From: an uncultured Parafilimonas sp. | GTDB lineage: Bacteria > Bacteroidota > Bacteroidia > Chitinophagales > Chitinophagaceae | DNA length: 64,000 nt | Reading direction: 5' to 3' | NCBI GenBank assembly: GCA_903882935.1 | Contig: CAIRZB010000100.1 | Coordinates: 62,001 to 126,000 of the forward strand | In this document: positions 61,132 to 64,000 of the stretch, piece by piece | Position numbering within the stretch: position 1 is the first letter of the stretch | Layout of the letters: the number at the start of each line of letters is the position of its first letter | Program-made: the position numbers and the translations under genes | The notes under the pieces: model-generated | Databases searched by the model: none | Seen by the model: the letters and a program-made list of their open reading frames with translations, nothing else | What the model was told of the DNA's origin: nothing

Positions 61132-61740
61132 GTGAAATTTCCAGCCTGTTTGCTAACAATGGCCGTTTTGTTAACCCACTTCGTCGGTTTTGCCCAACAG
61201 CAGCCAACCGTTTCAAAAAAAGCAATAGCAAAATGGGTAAACAAAAAAGAATGGGCAAACGGCCTGCAATTAGGCCTGCACCCGAGTGTTAACCAAGATT
61301 CCTTTTATGTAGCTTATCACCGAAATAAAAAACTGTGGGATGCGGCTTTTTTATTTTTAAAAACCGAAGACCTTGCCGCCTTAACAGCCGGCAAACACCC
61401 CATAGTTGGCGAGGCGGTATTTGCCAATGTAACAGATGCACCATCAAAAAACCTGGAAGACGTTAAATGGGAATCGCACAAAAACTATGTTGACCTTCAA
61501 TATATCATCAGGGGCAAGGAAATGATTGGCGTGGCCGACACTTCCACCGCAGTTATTACCCAACCTTATGCCGCAGATGTGATTAATTATACCGCAAAGG
61601 GAGTGTATTACACGACCGACGCTAGCCATTTTTTTCTATTTTTCCCCAATAATGCCCATCGACCAACTATTAAAGTAGAAGGCTATGATGTGGTTAAAAA
61701 GGTTGTGATTAAAATACAAACAGCACCTGCGGAACAGTGA
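61132..61740 (+). CDS. YhcH/YjgK/YiaL family protein, exported
   Basis: The protein has 202 residues from GTG 61132 (VKFPACLLTMAVLLTHFVGFAQQ), which gives a signal peptide. A TTG at 61066 or an ATG at 61159 are alternatives. The domain (about 40-195) fits the YhcH family, a cupin-like barrel: WESHKNYVDLQYIIRGKEMIGVADTS, then FFLFFPNNAHRPTIKVEG. The Glu-Ser-His and His residues fit the metal site. In sialic-acid pathways a YhcH-type enzyme (NanQ) speeds anomer conversion. Here it is exported, and it is followed 58 bp later by the DapA/NanA-type gene, so a joint periplasmic step on an acidic sugar is conceivable. Confidence 0.82.
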   Translation: MKFPACLLTMAVLLTHFVGFAQQQPTVSKKAIAKWVNKKEWANGLQLGLHPSVNQDSFYVAYHRNKKLWDAAFLFLKTEDLAALTAGKHPIVGEAVFANVTDAPSKNLEDVKWESHKNYVDLQYIIRGKEMIGVADTSTAVITQPYAADVINYTAKGVYYTTDASHFFLFFPNNAHRPTIKVEGYDVVKKVVIKIQTAPAEQ

Positions 61741-61798
61741 TAAAACATTTTTAAAATAACTAGTACAAGCAGTTACTACCCATAAAAATAATTCGGTC

Positions 61799-62881
61799 AT
61801 GCAACAACCAACAACATCATCACGCCGTTCGTTTTTAGAAAAAATTGCTGCCGGAACCATTGGCGCAACCCTTGCCACAGGCATGGGTGCCAAGGTGTTT
61901 GCTGCAAAACCAAGCACCTATAATCACACCCACCCAAGCAACGATGCATTTGTAAGCGGCAAAAAATTTGTGCCCGTGATGGTTACCCCTTACAAACAAA
62001 ACGGCCAAATTGATTACGACGGGGTTTCCCGCCTGATGGATTTTTACACTGCTGCCGGCGTAAAAGGTTTTTTTGCCAACTGTGCCAGCAGTGAAATGTA
62101 CAGTTTAACCGAGGACGAAAGGCTATCCCTAACCCGGCACGTGGTAAAGCGCGTAAACGGGTCAGTTTCTGTGGTGGCAACGGGTTCTTTTGGCGAAACA
62201 TTGGAAGATAAGGCTGAGTTTGCCAAACGTATATACCATACCGGCATAAACGCCGTGATAATGATTACCAGCCACTTTGCAAAAAGTGATGAAAGCGATG
62301 ATGTGTTGATAAAGAATTTTGAAAAGTTCTTCAACCTTACTGACAACATACCCATGGGCACCTATGAATGCCCCTCGCCTTACAAACGCATTCTTACACC
62401 ATATTCCTTCAAGTTTTTGTTAGACAGCCAACGGATGGTGTACCACAAGGATACCACGATTGATTTTGACAAAGTAAAAGCCAAAATTGAGATGGCAAAA
62501 AATAACCGGCTTGAGTTTTACGATGCCTGTGTGGCCAACACAATGTATTCCCTACAGGCAGGCGCAAAAGGCATGTCGGCCATCTCTGGAAATTTTTACC
62601 CGGATATTTTGGTATGGATGTGTAACAATTCCACCAACCCAGACAAACAGGAAGACGTAAAATACATTCAGGCACAGTTAACCAAAACCGAGGATATTAT
62701 CGGGCAAAACTACCCTTTGAGCGCAAAGTATTTTTTACAAAAAAGAGGCGTGCCTATTGAAGTAAAGAGCCGGGTATCCACTTCCCCTTTAAGCACCCAA
62801 CAGAAGCAGGCACTTGACGATACCTACAAAACAATGCTGGGCTGGTGCGAACGGCTAGGGATTGAGCCCGCCAAGTTGTAA
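61799..62881 (+). CDS. DapA/NanA-family aldolase with Tat-type signal
   Basis: The protein has 360 residues. The N-terminus carries a twin-arginine signal (SSRRSFLEKIAAGTIGATLA), then a DHDPS/N-acetylneuraminate lyase barrel from about 55: KFVPVMVTPYKQNGQIDYDG, then ANCASSEMYSLTEDER, YECPSPYKR with the catalytic Tyr at about 189, and the Schiff-base Lys at about 217 in MVYHKDTT. The family splits or forms 2-keto acids such as sialic acid or 2-keto-3-deoxy sugars through a Lys imine. It is probably folded in the cytoplasm and exported to the periplasm, which is unusual. It is preceded by a YhcH gene and followed by a terminator. Confidence 0.88.
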   Translation: MQQPTTSSRRSFLEKIAAGTIGATLATGMGAKVFAAKPSTYNHTHPSNDAFVSGKKFVPVMVTPYKQNGQIDYDGVSRLMDFYTAAGVKGFFANCASSEMYSLTEDERLSLTRHVVKRVNGSVSVVATGSFGETLEDKAEFAKRIYHTGINAVIMITSHFAKSDESDDVLIKNFEKFFNLTDNIPMGTYECPSPYKRILTPYSFKFLLDSQRMVYHKDTTIDFDKVKAKIEMAKNNRLEFYDACVANTMYSLQAGAKGMSAISGNFYPDILVWMCNNSTNPDKQEDVKYIQAQLTKTEDIIGQNYPLSAKYFLQKRGVPIEVKSRVSTSPLSTQQKQALDDTYKTMLGWCERLGIEPAKL

Positions 62882-62916
62882 TATAAATTTAGCCAGACAG
62901 TGTTTTTCCAAAAAAA

Positions 62917-62955
62917 ACTACCGGTAGTATAACCTTACTGCCGGTAATTTTTTTG
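62917..62955 (+). terminator. Rho-independent terminator after the DapA-family gene
   Basis: ACCGGTAGT (62920-62928) pairs with ACTGCCGGT (62937-62945, one G-U pair), followed by AATTTTTTTT. It lies 36 bp after the stop. Confidence 0.7.
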
Positions 62956-63114
62956 TGCATATACCACACCAATCTGTTGTTAAAACTACACTGCAAAACA
63001 AAAAATTAGCATGTGCATCATCATTTTTTTTGCAGAGAATTATGCGCAATTGCCAAAGTACATCTTTAAACAAAGCATGGTATTTTTCGTTGCCACCCGC
63101 CCGCCCAAATCACC

Positions 63115-63134
63115 ACCAGCAACATGTTGCTGGT
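63115..63134. promoter_or_regulatory. 20-bp perfect palindrome upstream of susC-like gene
   Basis: ACCAGCAACATGTTGCTGGT lies 247 bp before the ATG at 63381. The perfect symmetry suggests an operator for a dimeric regulator, or a small hairpin. Confidence 0.4.
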
Positions 63135-63380
63135 CTTAATCTGTACAGTATATAAAACAATGGCCAACCCATCCATTTCGCAAGTGGTTTTTTACGCCCG
63201 CAAGGCCCGCTGGTTTCACATTTAAAAAATTATTGTTAACTATTTTTCCCTTAAATTCACCAATAGATGGTTTTTAAAAAGCACCGCTTAACCAATGTTA
63301 AAATAAAGCCATTATCGGCCAAATTTAACAGGCATATTAACCATGTTTTTAAGTATAACCTTAACGGCTAAAATTTAGTT

Positions 63381-64000
63381 ATGAGAAAAAAAATCCCGCT
63401 ACTTAAAACCCATACTAGGGTAAAAAGCCTACTGTTACAGGTTGTAACAATGTTATGTTTAGGCACCGCTGTATTTGCCCAGCCCTCCAACCAAGGCAAT
63501 GTGGTAAGGGGCCGGGTTATTGACAGTATAACTGCCCAGCTAATAACGGGCGCCACAGCAAAAGTAAAAGGCACAAATGTTGCTGTAAAAACCAATGCCA
63601 ATGGCGAATATGCCATTATTGCCCCGCAAGGTGCCACTTTGGTGTTTAGTTTTATTGGGTATAAAACAGTGGAGGTTGCCGTAGGCCGCCAAAGCGTAAT
63701 TGATGTTAGCCTGCAGCAAGTTACCGAGCAGTTGAAAGATGTTGTTGTTACTGCCCTTAACATAACGCGGGAACGCCGTTCAGTGGGCTATTCGGTAAGC
63801 GAAATAAAGGGTTCCACCCTAACCGAAGCCCGTGAAAACAGCTTTGTAAATAGCTTAGAGGGCAAGGTGGCAGGCGTTAATGTTAGCGGTGTTGCAACAG
63901 GGCCCAACGGTGCCACCAATGTGGTAATACGCGGCATAACTAACATGACAGGTAACAACCAGCCTTTGTACGTGGTAAACGGCGTACCCTTAGTTAATAA
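63381..64000 (+). CDS. susC: SusC/RagA family TonB-dependent transporter, truncated by window end
   Basis: The first 206 codons are visible. There is a signal peptide (ending AVFAQ), then a carboxypeptidase regulatory-like domain (about 43-120, VRGRVIDSITAQLITGATAKVKGT, then VLFSFIGYKTVEV-like), and the beginning of the plug with LEGKVAGVNV, IRGITNMTGNNQPLYVVNGVPL, the SusC signature. A full protein is about 1000 residues, so some 800 codons lie beyond the window. The upstream neighbours (YhcH, DapA/NanA family) may belong to the same utilisation locus, although a terminator separates them. Whether a SusD gene follows cannot be seen. Confidence 0.9.
   Translation, partial: MRKKIPLLKTHTRVKSLLLQVVTMLCLGTAVFAQPSNQGNVVRGRVIDSITAQLITGATAKVKGTNVAVKTNANGEYAIIAPQGATLVFSFIGYKTVEVAVGRQSVIDVSLQQVTEQLKDVVVTALNITRERRSVGYSVSEIKGSTLTEARENSFVNSLEGKVAGVNVSGVATGPNGATNVVIRGITNMTGNNQPLYVVNGVPLVN

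Larger units (their letters stand above)
62882..63380. other. Intergenic region upstream of partial susC
   Basis: No gene lies in these 499 bp. They contain a terminator (62917-62955) and a 20-bp palindrome (63115-63134). No other signal is recognised. Confidence 0.55.

Overview
The window reads as chromosomal DNA from a Bacteroidota bacterium, most likely a Chitinophagaceae-like member of the class Chitinophagia. The signs are two SusC/RagA receptors and a SusD/RagB lipoprotein, FG-GAP/VCBS propeller proteins, an Rhs fragment with the Bacteroidota YYPFGLT core, a GxxExxY protein, a hybrid-propeller sensor kinase with a LytTR regulator, and genes without strong Shine-Dalgarno sequences. No rRNA, tRNA, CRISPR array, phage or intact insertion sequence was seen. 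All family assignments come from reading the sequence and remembered family motifs; no search was run.

Layout. 1-1685 is repeat-rich and almost gene-free (one 21-aa membrane peptide, structured direct repeats, a nested stem-loop element and a 270-bp element with 27-bp inverted ends). 1686-3472 holds an orphan Rhs C-terminal tip and a possible immunity gene, abutting in frame the stop codon of a secreted protein gene. 4332-5570 has OsmC and a PIN-type toxin-antitoxin pair in which both genes are frameshifted. 5613-15644 holds DUF2851, a D-2-hydroxyacid dehydrogenase, a GH39 glycosidase, a DUF1304 membrane protein, a clan GH-D alpha-galactosidase, a seven-bladed FG-GAP protein and a SRPBCC/GyrI-like protein. 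15635-24313 holds a giant FG-GAP/ASPIC lipoprotein and a SusCD pair. 24856-32519 is a LacI-type regulator (apparently with a CTG start), a b-type cytochrome and a non-phosphorylative L-fucose (or related 6-deoxyhexose) catabolic cluster: two SDRs, lactonase, FAH-family hydrolase, mutarotase and FucP permease. This cluster is interrupted by a GxxExxY gene bounded by inverted repeats.

32951-39212 is a tripartite RND efflux operon (adaptor, pump, outer-membrane channel), preceded by an AraC regulator (39370-40263). 40439-47180 holds surface or periplasmic proteins (trefoil-like, OmpA-like, an orphan sorting-domain-like ORF) and a LytTR two-component pair. 47315-50169 is a membrane protein, two YceI proteins and a FrnE/DsbA-like oxidoreductase diverging from an HxlR regulator. 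50195-53578 is a compact kinase/PP2C/vWA operon matching the TerY-P triad. 53939-59186 holds a TPR histidine kinase, a lipoprotein amidohydrolase, a lipoprotein archaemetzincin and a zinc alcohol dehydrogenase. 59288-62881 holds small exported proteins, a metallo-beta-lactamase-fold protein, an exported YhcH-family protein and a Tat-type exported DapA/NanA-family protein. A truncated SusC gene runs off the right end.

Functionally the centre is a glycan and deoxy-sugar utilisation region. The SusCD pair would import oligosaccharides, and the LacI protein probably acts on two identical sites upstream of susC. FucP would bring L-fucose into the cytoplasm, and the cluster would oxidise it towards pyruvate and lactate. 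The L-fuconate dehydratase step and any fucosidase are absent from this window. The most unusual items are the in-frame Rhs tip junction, the stand-alone TerY-P triad, the Asn in place of the catalytic Lys in the first SDR, the repeat-bounded GxxExxY insertion, the MITE-like elements near 19.1-19.4 kb, and the structured repeats of the first 1.7 kb.
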